Below are positions 18,622 to 27,774 of a stretch of 64,000 nt of DNA, piece by piece. Where the stretch lies: contig NZ_JQBR01000001.1 of the NCBI RefSeq assembly GCF_001438655.1, positions 124,001 to 188,000 of the forward strand, written 5' to 3'. The translations under genes and the position numbers were made by a program. This DNA is from Pediococcus cellicola (GTDB taxonomy: Bacteria > Bacillota > Bacilli > Lactobacillales > Lactobacillaceae). The notes below the pieces were generated by a model. It was not told the DNA's origin. It made no database searches and saw nothing but the letters and a program-made list of their open reading frames with translations. The first letter of the stretch is position 1. Every line of letters begins with the position of its first letter.

Positions 18622-19212
18622 ATGCATCAAAATAAAGATAATAGTTCTGAAGAAAAGCAAGCAAACGATTCACAAGACAACGCGCCTTCAAGACGAGCTA
18701 ATCGAAAGTCATATCGATACACGAAACTCATTGTTACCGTTGTAGGAATTGTTATTGTCCTGCTATTCATTTCACCAATTATTGCCTACATGCACAACCA
18801 AAACAATTTCAATCGACCTCAAACAGACGCTCAGATTGCTTCTTCAAAAGCGAAATCTCGCGCTTCTAGTCGCGCTATAGTGGAAAAAAATGCTAAGACG
18901 CAAGCCAGTTCTGCTAATGCAAGTCGTTCTAAAGCAAAAAAAGCTTCCAGTCTCGCGGCTGCTAAAAGCAGTTCTTTAGCTGCGACAAGCTCGAAAACCT
19001 CAACTAGTTCTGCTGACTCCAGTTCTAAAACAAGCAGTTCAAGTTCTTCACAAAGTAGTCAAACCGAAAAGAAATACGTGACGGTTCCAGCTGGTGAGGG
19101 ACTTTATCGGATTGCAGTCAATAATGGCATTACTCAACAGAAACTAATGGAATTAAATGGGTTAACGTCAAGTTCAGAACTAAAACCAGGTCAACGTTTA
19201 AGGGTGAAATAA
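18622..19212 (+). CDS. Membrane-anchored LysM protein
   Basis: This 196-residue protein has a polar N-terminal 35 residues, one transmembrane helix (about 36-58, LIVTVVGIVIVLLFISPIIA), an extracellular Ala/Ser/Lys-rich linker (about 75-150) and a C-terminal LysM (about 152-196, YVTVPAGEGLYRIAVNNGIT to LKPGQRLRVK) for peptidoglycan binding. No enzyme domain is seen. It lies between recQ and cmk, as in other lactobacilli. A promoter-like TACAAT preceded by TGG lies before it, and GAGGAGGAA is the ribosome site. Confidence 0.88.
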   Translation: MHQNKDNSSEEKQANDSQDNAPSRRANRKSYRYTKLIVTVVGIVIVLLFISPIIAYMHNQNNFNRPQTDAQIASSKAKSRASSRAIVEKNAKTQASSANASRSKAKKASSLAAAKSSSLAATSSKTSTSSADSSSKTSSSSSSQSSQTEKKYVTVPAGEGLYRIAVNNGITQQKLMELNGLTSSSELKPGQRLRVK

Positions 19213-19235
19213 TCAATTGAGGAGTCGTTTATAAC

Positions 19236-19922
19236 ATGAATAAGCAGCACATACAAGTTGCCATTGATGGTCCAGCATCTGCAGGAAAAAGTACTGTCGC
19301 AAAATTGGTCGCAAAGAAATTTGGATATGTCTATTGTGATACAGGCGCCATGTATCGTTCAGTCACATTAAAGGCGATGCATGAGAAAATTGACTTAACT
19401 GATGAAACTAAGATTGTAGCTATGCTAAAGCAAACCAAAATAGCATTCACTCCCGGTGATCCAGTGCAGCATGTGTTTGTCGATGACATTGAGGTCACAG
19501 ATGATATTCGTCAACCGGAAATCACCAACTCTGTTTCTACCGTAGCCAAATTAGCTGGTGTCCGACATGAACTGGTTAATCGGCAACGAGAAATTGCGGA
19601 TGTGGGGAATATTGTGATGGATGGTCGGGATATTGGCACTGCAGTATTACCAAATGCACAAGTTAAAATTTATTTGATTGCCAGTGTTTCAGAACGTGCA
19701 GAACGTCGATACAAGGAAAATATTAGTAAAGGGATTAATACTCCCTTAGAGCAGTTAAAAAAAGAAATTGAAATTCGAGATCAAAAAGATTCAACCCGTA
19801 AAGTATCTCCTTTGACGAAAGCTCAAGATGCCATTGAAGTTGATACGACTTCAATGAGTATCGATCAAGTAGTTGAAAAGATCACGAAAATCATCAATGA
19901 ACGAATAAAATCGGAATTCTAA
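19236..19922 (+). CDS. cmk: Cytidylate kinase
   Basis: This 228-residue P-loop kinase phosphorylates CMP and dCMP. Walker A is DGPASAGKSTVAK near residue 8, followed by YCDTGAMYRSVT near 30, MDGRDIGTAVLPNA near 128 and the LID sequence RAERRYKE near 152. It contains the roughly 40-residue CMP-binding insert typical of bacterial Cmk. The start ATG has TTGAGGAG upstream. It lies 23 bases after the LysM gene and before rpsA, the conserved cmk-rpsA order. Confidence 0.95.
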   Translation: MNKQHIQVAIDGPASAGKSTVAKLVAKKFGYVYCDTGAMYRSVTLKAMHEKIDLTDETKIVAMLKQTKIAFTPGDPVQHVFVDDIEVTDDIRQPEITNSVSTVAKLAGVRHELVNRQREIADVGNIVMDGRDIGTAVLPNAQVKIYLIASVSERAERRYKENISKGINTPLEQLKKEIEIRDQKDSTRKVSPLTKAQDAIEVDTTSMSIDQVVEKITKIINERIKSEF

Positions 19923-19996
19923 TTTATTTAACTAGCTTTTATCGTGAATTTCGGCTATGATAGAATAGTATAGTGTTGTTAAGGAGGAAATTCGTA

Positions 19997-21235
19997 ATGA
20001 GCGAAAACGAATCAGGTCAAAATAATGATTTATTAAACGCACTGAACAGTGTGGAAGAAGTAAAAATCGGTGATGTTGTAAAGGGAGAAGTCCTAGACAT
20101 TGACGACGATAAACAAGTAATTGTGGGAATTGAAGGTACTGGTGTTGAAGGTGTTGTACCATTGCGTGAGCTTTCTACAACTCATATCGATGATATTAAT
20201 GATGCCGTTAAAGTTGGTGATAAGTTAGATCTTGTTGTTGTTTCCAAAATTGGTAATGACAAAGAGGGTGGCAGTTACTTACTTTCTCATCGACGTATTG
20301 AAGCTCGCAAAGTTTGGGATGACATTCAAAAGAAGGCCGATGATGGCGTTGAAATTGAAGCACCTGTTACTCAAGTAGTTAAGGGTGGTTTGGTTGTTGA
20401 TGCTGGTGTTCGTGGCTTCATTCCTGCCTCAATGATTGAAGATCGCTATGTTGAAGATCTGAATGCATACAAAGATCAGACATTGAAATTGAAGATTATT
20501 GAAGTTAACCCTGCAGAAAACCGTTTAATTCTTTCACATAAGGCTGTTGTGCAAGAAGAAAACGCTGTGAAACGTGAAGAATTAATGTCTCATTTGACTG
20601 CTGGTGATGTTGTCGAAGGAACTGTGGCACGTTTAACTAACTTCGGTGCTTTTGTTGATCTTGGTGGTGTTGATGGATTAGTTCATGTTTCAGAAATTGC
20701 TTATGAGCATGTCAACAAGCCTTCCGACAAATTGAAAGTCGGCGAGAAAATCAATGTGAAAGTTCTTTCAATTGATGAAGATCGTGGTCGTATTTCATTG
20801 TCATTGAAGCAAACATTGCCTGGACCTTGGGATGATATTGAAGAAAAGGCACCAGCAGGTTCTGTATTAGATGGAACCGTAAAGCGTCTTACTGATTTCG
20901 GGGCTTTTGTTGAAGTATTCCCAGGTGTGGAAGGATTAGTTCATATTTCACAAATCTCTCACAAACACATTGATAATCCTAGTGATGTTCTTAAAACTGG
21001 TGATCAAATTAAAGTTAAGGTTTTGGAAGTTCATCCAGATGCACATCGTTTGGCACTTTCAATTAAGGCTTTAGAGGAAGCTCCTAAGTCTGAACCAAAA
21101 CAACGTAATACTCGCAACAACCGTTCTTCAGCTAATAGTTACAAGAATGATGCACCTGAGGAGAGTACTGGTTTCACATTAGGTGATTTAATCGGTAACG
21201 AACTTAAGGGTAGTCAAGAAGACGACGAAAAGTAA
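19997..21235 (+). CDS. rpsA: 30S ribosomal protein S1 homologue
   Basis: This 412-residue protein has four S1 RNA-binding repeats (about 17-85, 103-170, 190-258 and 275-343). The third and fourth are closest to consensus (NFGAFVDLGGVDGLVHVSEI, DFGAFVEVFPGVEGLVHISQ). The C-terminal 60 residues are polar and low in order. It is the four-repeat Gram-positive form and assists mRNA binding. ATG 19997 has AAGGAGG nine bases upstream; the longer frame from 19973 has no such site. A promoter may lie at TATGAT/TAGTAT near 19957-19972. Confidence 0.93.
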   Translation: MSENESGQNNDLLNALNSVEEVKIGDVVKGEVLDIDDDKQVIVGIEGTGVEGVVPLRELSTTHIDDINDAVKVGDKLDLVVVSKIGNDKEGGSYLLSHRRIEARKVWDDIQKKADDGVEIEAPVTQVVKGGLVVDAGVRGFIPASMIEDRYVEDLNAYKDQTLKLKIIEVNPAENRLILSHKAVVQEENAVKREELMSHLTAGDVVEGTVARLTNFGAFVDLGGVDGLVHVSEIAYEHVNKPSDKLKVGEKINVKVLSIDEDRGRISLSLKQTLPGPWDDIEEKAPAGSVLDGTVKRLTDFGAFVEVFPGVEGLVHISQISHKHIDNPSDVLKTGDQIKVKVLEVHPDAHRLALSIKALEEAPKSEPKQRNTRNNRSSANSYKNDAPEESTGFTLGDLIGNELKGSQEDDEK

Positions 21236-21258
21236 GTTAACATAACAATTATTACTGA

Positions 21259-21286
21259 GGCTGTGATGATTTCACAGCCTTTTTTA
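21259..21286 (+). terminator. Intrinsic terminator after rpsA
   Basis: GGCTGTGA and TCACAGCC pair around a 5-base loop and are followed by TTTTTT. Confidence 0.88.
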
Positions 21287-21310
21287 TAAACTAGAAAGTG
21301 AGGTTTTACT

Positions 21311-22621
21311 ATGGCAAATCCAATTGTTGCCATTGTTGGCCGTCCCAATGTGGGAAAATCAACAATCTTCAACCGAATTGTTGGCGATCGTATTTCGATT
21401 GTGGAAGATACACCAGGTGTCACACGAGACCGCATTTACGCACATAGCGAATGGATTGGACATGAATTTAGTGTCATTGATACTGGTGGTATAGATATCA
21501 GCGATGAACCATTTGTGAATCAAATACAGGATCAAGCCGAAATCGCTATTGATGAGGCTGACGTCATTGTCTTTCTTGTAAGTGTTAAAGAAGGCATTAC
21601 TGATGCCGATGAAAAAGTGGCTCGCATTCTTTATAAAGCGAAAAAACCAGTTATTTTAGCCGTTAATAAAGTCGACAATGCCGAATTAAGGCAGGAAATT
21701 TATGATTTTTATAGTTTAGGCTTTGGAGATCCTTATCCTATTTCTGGTAGTCATGGATTAGGATTAGGGGACTTGTTGGATGCCATTGTAAAAGAGTTTC
21801 CCCAAAATGAGACAGATGAAGAGGATCAATCTATTCGGTTTAGTTTAATCGGTCGTCCCAATGTGGGAAAATCTTCATTAGTAAATGCAATTTTGGGTGA
21901 GGACCGGGTCATCGTCTCTGATATTGCAGGAACCACACGCGATGCCATCGACACCAAATTTACGACTGAAGATGGTACCGATTTTACGATGGTTGACACC
22001 GCAGGTATGCGTAAAAAAGGGAAAGTTTACGAAAACACTGAGAGATACAGTGTCATGCGCGCAATGAAAGCAATCGACAACAGCAATGTGGTATTAGTTG
22101 TGCTCAACGCAGAAGAAGGTATCCGTGAACAAGATAAACGTATCGCCGGTTATGCTCACGAAGCTGGCCGTGGGATCATTATCGTGGTCAACAAATGGGA
22201 TACTCTCAAAAAAGATAATCATACCTTGAATGAATTTGAAGCTGGAATTCGCGAACAGTTTGCTTATTTAAGTTATGCACCCATTATTTTTGTCTCTGCC
22301 GTCACAAAGCAACGACTATCCCAGTTACCTGAATTGATTGCGCGTGTTGACCAAAATCATCGTCGTCGGGTTCAGTCTTCAACGCTGAATGATGTCTTAA
22401 TGGATGCTATTGCTATTAATCCAACCCCAAGCGATAACGGCAAACGATTACGCGTTTACTATGGCACTCAAGTTAGCACAGAACCACCGACCTTTGTCAT
22501 TTTCGTTAATGATCCAGATATGATGCATTTTTCTTATGAACGTTTTCTTGAAAATCGTATACGAGAAGCGTTTGATTTTTCCGGGACACCAATTCATTTA
22601 ATTAAACGACATCGTAAGTAA
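21311..22621 (+). CDS. der: Ribosome assembly GTPase Der (EngA)
   Basis: This 436-residue protein has two tandem GTPase domains and a KH-like C-terminus and acts in 50S subunit maturation. The first P-loop [13 protein letters not shown] is near 10 and its NKVD near 118; the second P-loop [13 protein letters not shown] is near 182, with [11 protein letters not shown] near 229 and NKWD near 294. The C-terminal KH-like part begins near 355. ATG 21311 is preceded by GTGAGG. No strong terminator follows. Confidence 0.95.
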   Translation: MANPIVAIVGRPNVGKSTIFNRIVGDRISIVEDTPGVTRDRIYAHSEWIGHEFSVIDTGGIDISDEPFVNQIQDQAEIAIDEADVIVFLVSVKEGITDADEKVARILYKAKKPVILAVNKVDNAELRQEIYDFYSLGFGDPYPISGSHGLGLGDLLDAIVKEFPQNETDEEDQSIRFSLIGRPNVGKSSLVNAILGEDRVIVSDIAGTTRDAIDTKFTTEDGTDFTMVDTAGMRKKGKVYENTERYSVMRAMKAIDNSNVVLVVLNAEEGIREQDKRIAGYAHEAGRGIIIVVNKWDTLKKDNHTLNEFEAGIREQFAYLSYAPIIFVSAVTKQRLSQLPELIARVDQNHRRRVQSSTLNDVLMDAIAINPTPSDNGKRLRVYYGTQVSTEPPTFVIFVNDPDMMHFSYERFLENRIREAFDFSGTPIHLIKRHRK

Positions 22622-22686
22622 TTTCTTAAAAATACATGTTTTTTTAACGAAAACGCTTCTTTTTTGGGTAAATAGCATGAAAATCC

Positions 22687-22715
22687 TTGTCATAACGGAC
22701 TTCCTGTGATATCTT
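22687..22715 (+). promoter_or_regulatory. Promoter of hup
   Basis: TTGTCA (22687-22692) and TATCTT (22710-22715) are 17 bases apart, with an extra TG before the -10. This places the RNA start near 22722 and gives hup a leader of about 108 bases. Confidence 0.55.
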
Positions 22716-22782
22716 TGAAATTGAAATAATACCGTTCAGGGTTATTGTTTCGTTGATCTTGGACCACTCAGGATTAACAAGC

Positions 22783-22802
22783 TTGATGATTTAGGTCATC
22801 AA
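22783..22802 (+). promoter_or_regulatory. Hairpin in the hup leader
   Basis: TTGATGA and TCATCAA form a perfect 7-bp stem with a 6-base loop. It ends about 13 bases before the GGAGGTGA ribosome site of hup. It could stabilise the leader or control translation; no T run follows, so it is not a terminator. Confidence 0.45.
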
Positions 22803-22829
22803 TGTAAACTTACCTAGGAGGTGAATCAC

Positions 22830-23105
22830 ATGGCAAATAAAGCTCAATTAGTAGATGATGTTGCATCAAAAACTGGCTTAACTAAAAAGGACGCAGCTGC
22901 AGCTGTAGATGCTGTATTTAGCTCAGTTCAATCCACTTTAGCAAAAGGCGAAAAGGTTCAATTGATCGGTTTCGGTAACTTTGAAGTACGTCAACGTGCT
23001 GCTCGTAAGGGACGTAACCCTCAAACTGGTAAGGAAATTCAAATTCCTGCTAGCAAGGTTCCTGCATTTAAGCCAGGAAAAGCATTGAAGGATGCTGTTA
23101 AATAA
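22830..23105 (+). CDS. hup: DNA-binding protein HU
   Basis: This 91-residue histone-like protein has the usual HU length. It starts [21 protein letters not shown] and carries the DNA-binding arm [22 protein letters not shown] and the [13 protein letters not shown] tail. It is the dimeric nucleoid protein that bends and coats DNA. The start ATG 22830 is seven bases after GGAGGTGA. It is monocistronic, with its own promoter and strong terminator. Confidence 0.96.
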   Translation: MANKAQLVDDVASKTGLTKKDAAAAVDAVFSSVQSTLAKGEKVQLIGFGNFEVRQRAARKGRNPQTGKEIQIPASKVPAFKPGKALKDAVK

Positions 23106-23126
23106 TCTTTCATTATTTTATCTGTG

Positions 23127-23160
23127 ATCCAGCATAACAACTGTTATGCTGGATTTTTTA
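23127..23160 (+). terminator. Intrinsic terminator after hup
   Basis: ATCCAGCATAACA and TGTTATGCTGGAT form a 12-13 bp stem with a tiny loop, followed by TTTTTAATTT. Confidence 0.9.
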
Positions 23161-23215
23161 ATTTAAAACACTTACTATAGAGATACTGAATTTCCAATAA
23201 TGAAGGGTGAAAAAT

Positions 23216-24484
23216 ATGAGCTACTCACAACAAGCACTAGAAAAAATTGAGAATGGCGACATTAAAGAGGCCAATCGATTATATGCCTGGGCATTACGTA
23301 AAGATGACGATGATACTCTTAATAGTTTTGCAGAAGAACTATATAGCCTTGGCTTTGATAATAAGGCTAAACGCATTTATGAAAATCTGTTAAAGAAATA
23401 TCCTGATGAAGATTCTCTCCATGTTAATCTTGCCGATATCGAAATTGGTCAGGGAAACGCAGATGGTGCTCTGCAACATCTGGCATTGGTCAAACCAACT
23501 TCAGACGCTTATTTGCAATCTCTGCTTGTTTCAGCCGACTTATATCAAACGGAGGAATTATACGAGGTCAGTGAACAAAAGCTGTTAGAAGCTCAAAGAA
23601 TTGCACCTGATGAGCAAGTGGTCCTCTTTGCGCTAGGTGAGTTTTATAATATGATGCAGAACTACAAAAAGGCTGCTAGTTACTACTTAACTTTGATTAA
23701 GCAGGGCGTTTTGTCTCTTTCAGCTGTTAATCTTGTGGCACGGCTGGCCACTGCATACGCTGGTATGGGTAAATTCGAGACCAGTATGGCTTACTTTGAA
23801 CAAATTAAAGCAGCTGATAAAACACCGGACATCCTCTTCCAACAGGGATTTGTCTATTTACAACTTAAAAATTACGATCAGGCCATTACGTTACTAACGC
23901 AACTTCGGGATACCAATCCTGACTATGTTTCACTTTATCCCATTTTAGCAACGGCCCAAGAAAAAAATGGTGATCATAAGGCGGCTTATAAAACCATCCA
24001 AGAGGGTATTGGGTTTGATGAATATAACGAAGATTTATTCATTCAGGCAGCCCAACTGGCAAATGAATTACAAAAGCCTGAAGATGTTGAAAAAAATTTA
24101 AAGAAAGCACTAGCCATCAACCCTGAACAAATGAAAGCCGTTGTTCAACTGAGTAATTTGTATATTCAACAAAACCGTTTCCAAGCAAATTTCGATTTAC
24201 TGAAACCTTATATTCAAGAAAACGATTTGGATCCTCAGATTTATTGGAATATTGCCGTATCCGATGAACATTTAGAAAAATTTGTTGAGGCTAAAGAGGC
24301 TTACCAAAATGCATATCCATTTTTCACAAATAACGCTGACTTTTTACATGCTGCTGTTTATTTTTTCCGACAAGTAGGGGCCCAAGAATGGGTTTTAAAA
24401 AGCTTACACGCTTATCTCAAGCTTGTTCCTGACGATTCTGAATTCAGTGACATGTTAAACGAATATGAGTCCAATGACTTTTGA
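23216..24484 (+). CDS. Tetratricopeptide repeat protein
   Basis: This 422-residue soluble protein is made almost wholly of TPR-like helical pairs, for instance VVLFALGEFYNMMQNYKKAASYY, AYAGMGKFETSMAYFEQI, LFQQGFVYLQLKNYDQAIT and IYWNIAVSDEHLEKFVEAKEAY (each given in part). No catalytic or membrane segment is seen, so a scaffold role is inferred. The same kind of gene follows hup in related lactobacilli and resembles Bacillus YpiA. ATG 23216 follows GAAGGGTGA. Confidence 0.85.
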   Translation: MSYSQQALEKIENGDIKEANRLYAWALRKDDDDTLNSFAEELYSLGFDNKAKRIYENLLKKYPDEDSLHVNLADIEIGQGNADGALQHLALVKPTSDAYLQSLLVSADLYQTEELYEVSEQKLLEAQRIAPDEQVVLFALGEFYNMMQNYKKAASYYLTLIKQGVLSLSAVNLVARLATAYAGMGKFETSMAYFEQIKAADKTPDILFQQGFVYLQLKNYDQAITLLTQLRDTNPDYVSLYPILATAQEKNGDHKAAYKTIQEGIGFDEYNEDLFIQAAQLANELQKPEDVEKNLKKALAINPEQMKAVVQLSNLYIQQNRFQANFDLLKPYIQENDLDPQIYWNIAVSDEHLEKFVEAKEAYQNAYPFFTNNADFLHAAVYFFRQVGAQEWVLKSLHAYLKLVPDDSEFSDMLNEYESNDF

Positions 24485-24555
24485 GATTCACAGTTAAGTT
24501 GTGATAAGATAGATGAGGCTGTTTTAAATCTATAAATCATGATCGAGGAAAAGTA

Positions 24556-24981
24556 ATGAACGCTGAACAATATAAAATTAAGGACTATTCACCAAAATTC
24601 GCCAAAAAAACCGTTACCGTCATGCGCAAGGTTACACAGCGCGCTTTCGGTGAACTGGCTGACGACAGTTTTGATAAACAGGTCAATCATTTCAAGAACG
24701 TCATCGCTAAACAGTATGCGATGCGAATCGTCACAAGCTTTAACGAACGCACAATTTATGGGGTCGTAATTTTTGATCAAAGTCATCTGATTGAGCTTCT
24801 GGTTGATCCGGCTAAGAAAAATTTAGGCATCGAAGCACGTTTGTTAAAAATAGTTCAACAACAAAGTCAAGGTGTTCTTGAATGTGATACGGCCAATCGG
24901 CAACTTAAACGGTTTTTAATCCAAAACGAGTTCCAAGAAGTCGCTGCGGATCATCTGATTTGGCGCCAAACTAGTCTATAA
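24556..24981 (+). CDS. GNAT-like acetyltransferase domain protein
   Basis: This 141-residue protein has features of a small GNAT fold: a central strand IYGVVIFDQSHLIELLVDPAKKNLGIEARLL (given in outline, residues about 68-98) with the acetyl-CoA loop position KKNLGIEARLL, and a late NRQLKRFLIQNEFQEV helix. The glycine loop is weak, so activity is uncertain. The substrate is unknown. The ribosome site GAGGAAAAG precedes the ATG. It is 16 bases upstream of the deoxyribosyltransferase gene and probably co-transcribed. Confidence 0.65.
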   Translation: MNAEQYKIKDYSPKFAKKTVTVMRKVTQRAFGELADDSFDKQVNHFKNVIAKQYAMRIVTSFNERTIYGVVIFDQSHLIELLVDPAKKNLGIEARLLKIVQQQSQGVLECDTANRQLKRFLIQNEFQEVAADHLIWRQTSL

Positions 24982-24997
24982 ATGGAGAGATATGAAT

Positions 24998-25474
24998 ATG
25001 AGTAACCAAATTTATCTGGCAGCACCTTTTTTTAGTCCCAAACAAGAAGAACGGATTCGTACGGTTCAAAATTTACTCGCAAAAAATCCCACATTAGATA
25101 AAAAGAATATTTTTATTCCTATGGAACACCAAATGGAAAGCGAGGAATTTGGTTCATTTCGTTGGCAAACCGGTGTTTTTGGCAGTGATATGCGACAAGT
25201 ACACCGTGCCGATGCAGTTGTTGCAATTCTTGATTATAAGCTAGACGTTGATGGTCTTAACCAGCCTGACAGCGGTACGATTTTTGAAATTGGAGCTGCT
25301 TTTGAAGCAAACATTCCAGTAATTATGGTACAGTTTCAACAAGATCAGGAATTAAACTTAATGCTATCCAGAAGTTATACCGCATTTTTTAACGGCAGTG
25401 ACGCCATTAAGCAACTAGAAACTTATAATTTCAATGATTTACCAACCATTTTCAGTGATGTTAAGGTCTTCTAA
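24998..25474 (+). CDS. Nucleoside 2-deoxyribosyltransferase
   Basis: This 158-residue enzyme exchanges bases between deoxynucleosides and serves purine and pyrimidine salvage, a typical Lactobacillus trait. The catalytic Glu is Glu97 in GTIFEIGAAF, and Asp72 (HRADAVVAILD) and Asp91 (QPDSGT) match the acidic residues of the Lactobacillus leichmannii enzyme. I chose ATG 24998 because GGAGAG is eight bases upstream; ATG 24992 is too close. It ends at a bidirectional terminator shared with yitT. Confidence 0.88.
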   Translation: MSNQIYLAAPFFSPKQEERIRTVQNLLAKNPTLDKKNIFIPMEHQMESEEFGSFRWQTGVFGSDMRQVHRADAVVAILDYKLDVDGLNQPDSGTIFEIGAAFEANIPVIMVQFQQDQELNLMLSRSYTAFFNGSDAIKQLETYNFNDLPTIFSDVKVF

Positions 25475-25477
25475 TTT

Positions 25478-25527
25478 AAAAATACCGCATATACACAGTT
25501 AACAAATTGTGCACATGCGGTATTTAT
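25478..25527. terminator. Bidirectional terminator between the deoxyribosyltransferase gene and yitT
   Basis: AATACCGCAT (25481-25490) pairs with ATGCGGTATT (25515-25524) with A/T runs on both flanks, so it ends both converging genes. Confidence 0.85.
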
Positions 25528-25528
25528 T

Positions 25529-26404
25529 TTAAGAAATTTTCTTACCAGAAGGGGAGTCATAAGTAAATCCTTCACCAATTACTTCATGAACGTCAATAAC
25601 CGAAATAAATGCATGGGGATCGATTTCATCCACAATCCGTTTGGCCTCACTAAGTTCATTCGATGCCAATACACAAAAAACCATTTTCTTTTCGTTTTTT
25701 GAATACGCGCCTTGAACATGAACGAAACTTGCTCCTCGTTGGAGTTCGTCCATCAACTGGTCTGCGATCAACTGGTAACTTTCACTAATAACCAAAATGC
25801 CCCTTGCGGCATATGAGCCTACTTGGGTAAAGGTCACAATTCGAGAAAAGACGAATGCTGCCAACAAAGTGTACATCATCTGACGCACATCGATATAACA
25901 AAGCGAAATTGTCAGCACAACGGCATCCAATGCAAATAGGGTTTGACCCATGGGAATGCCTCTTTTTTGCTCAATAATGCGAGCAATAACATCTGTCCCG
26001 CCGGTTGTTCCTCCAAATCGATAAACCAGACCACTTCCAAAGCCGCCTGCTAGACCTGCTAAAATACCTGCAATAAACATATCGTGGCCAATGTCAATGT
26101 TAATAGGAACACGTTGCCAAATCCATAACCACATAGATAACATCAAAGTGCCAAAAATTGTGTAGTACAAAGCACGTTTTCCTAAAAAGCGGTAGCCAAT
26201 TGCTAATAAGGGTATATTAATCAAAATGGTCGAATAGGCAGGATCAATTTGAAATAACGCTCTAAAAATTAGCGTAATCCCTGTCGCACCACCTTCAGCC
26301 AAATGATTGGGAATATTAACTGTGGCTAAGCCAAGTCCGTATAAACTACAGCCAACCATAATCATAAAAAGATCTTTAAAGCGAATGGGTTCTTTTTTAA
26401 TCAT
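25529..26404 (-). CDS. YitT family membrane protein (DUF2179)
   Basis: This 291-residue protein has about five transmembrane helices (residues 10-200), including the glycine-rich GLAGGFGSGLVYRFGGTTGGTD segment (given in part), and a C-terminal cytosolic DUF2179 domain (about 225-280) with AYSKNEKKMVFCVL. YitT proteins are of unknown function. Its tandem half-repeats are visible as IPNHLAEGGATGI and RFGGTTGGTD. The ribosome site AGGTGAAAA precedes the ATG. A promoter with TTAGTT-16-TATGAT lies at about 26430-26460 on the minus strand. Confidence 0.88.
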   Translation of the reverse strand: MIKKEPIRFKDLFMIMVGCSLYGLGLATVNIPNHLAEGGATGITLIFRALFQIDPAYSTILINIPLLAIGYRFLGKRALYYTIFGTLMLSMWLWIWQRVPINIDIGHDMFIAGILAGLAGGFGSGLVYRFGGTTGGTDVIARIIEQKRGIPMGQTLFALDAVVLTISLCYIDVRQMMYTLLAAFVFSRIVTFTQVGSYAARGILVISESYQLIADQLMDELQRGASFVHVQGAYSKNEKKMVFCVLASNELSEAKRIVDEIDPHAFISVIDVHEVIGEGFTYDSPSGKKIS

Positions 26405-26547
26405 TTTTTCACCTACTTTACCCCAATATCATAACATACTGAACATGTAAACTAACCGTATGCATTTTAAAAAAACACGGTTTCTGTTAAGATTGAGACT
26501 AACAGAAAAAATTTGAATTTTAAAAGTTTAGGTTGGCGAATTTGAAT

Positions 26548-27771
26548 ATGAAAATTAAAAAATTACCTTCAGAATTTAATGCGGCCCGTCCTGTTCTTCA
26601 AACAATCGAAAAAGCAGGTTTTGAGGCTTATTTTGTGGGTGGCAGTGTTCGTGATACCATCTTAAATGACCCCATTCATGATGTTGATATTGCCACTAGT
26701 GCGTATCCATCAGAAGTTAAGGCACTATTTAAAAAAACTATTGATACAGGTATTAAGCACGGGACAGTCATGATTCTTGACCATCACGAAAAATATGAAG
26801 TCACCACTTTTCGAACTGAAAGTGGTTATCAAGATTTTCGTAGACCAGATAAAGTCACTTTTGTACGTTCTCTTTCTGAAGATCTGAAAAGGAGAGATTT
26901 TACAGTTAACGCGTTAGCACTAAAAGAGGATGGCACGATCATTGATCTTTTTTCTGGATTAAACGATCTTGATAATCACATCTTGCGAGCCGTTGGCAAA
27001 CCCGAGGAACGTTTTCATGAGGACGCACTCCGCATGATGCGTGCCATTCGTTTTGCTAGCAAACTTGACTTTACGATTGAAAGAAACACCCAAGAAGCTA
27101 TCAAACATCATGCGCCACTCCTCAAAAAGATCGCCGTAGAAAGAATTTTAGTAGAATTCGAAAAAATGATGATGGGGCAAAATCTAATTAAAGGTGTTCA
27201 ATATTTCATTGAAACTGGACTTTTTCAGTACTGCCCTGGCCTTAAAAACCAGCAACAAGCTTTAAAAAAGCTCCTACACATAAATCCTAACGCACAATTG
27301 ACAAACACTACGCAGGTCTGGTTACTCATTTGCCGAATACTCAAACTGTCGCCTAAGCAAAGCCATCAATTCTTGAGAAATTGGAAGACCTCTAATGAAC
27401 TCATTGCATCCGTTGAACAAGGCTTGAGATTAGCAGATGCTATTGATAAGCATCAGGTCAACGAATTAATCCTTTTTCAATCTGGCTTATTTGTAGTTGA
27501 GCAAACTACCGCCGTTTTGGCTCTGCTTGATCCAAACTTCAAAGCAGATGATCCAATAAAGGCATACCACAAGTTACCAATTAAGTCCCAACAAGAATTA
27601 GCCATTAATGGCCGTGACTTGTTACAGGCTCAAATTATCAGTCCGGGACCTCGACTAGGTAAAGTTTTAACCGACTTACGGGATGAGGTACTGACCAACC
27701 GGATAAAGAATGAAAAATCCATCTTAATTTTAGAAGCCCAAAAACTACTTTTAAAACTGGAAAGTGAATAG
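26548..27771 (+). CDS. cca: CCA-adding tRNA nucleotidyltransferase
   Basis: This roughly 407-residue class II enzyme adds or repairs the CCA end of tRNAs. The catalytic core GGSVRDTILNDPIHDVDIAT lies near 30-50 with the metal-binding DVD, and the RRDFTVNALAL motif near 115 selects the nucleotide. The head, neck and body helices follow. ATG 26548 gives the usual MKIKKLPSEF start, but TTG 26542 has better spacing from a weak AGG; the true start is one of these. It is four bases from the ABC-F gene. Confidence 0.92.
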   Translation: MKIKKLPSEFNAARPVLQTIEKAGFEAYFVGGSVRDTILNDPIHDVDIATSAYPSEVKALFKKTIDTGIKHGTVMILDHHEKYEVTTFRTESGYQDFRRPDKVTFVRSLSEDLKRRDFTVNALALKEDGTIIDLFSGLNDLDNHILRAVGKPEERFHEDALRMMRAIRFASKLDFTIERNTQEAIKHHAPLLKKIAVERILVEFEKMMMGQNLIKGVQYFIETGLFQYCPGLKNQQQALKKLLHINPNAQLTNTTQVWLLICRILKLSPKQSHQFLRNWKTSNELIASVEQGLRLADAIDKHQVNELILFQSGLFVVEQTTAVLALLDPNFKADDPIKAYHKLPIKSQQELAINGRDLLQAQIISPGPRLGKVLTDLRDEVLTNRIKNEKSILILEAQKLLLKLESE

Positions 27772-27774
27772 CAC

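Noticed and set aside
22647-22660. Possible cre (catabolite control) site ACGAAAACGCTTCT between der and hup
   Set aside because: It resembles the consensus but has at least two mismatches at conserved bases and lies upstream of the predicted hup promoter without a clear target.
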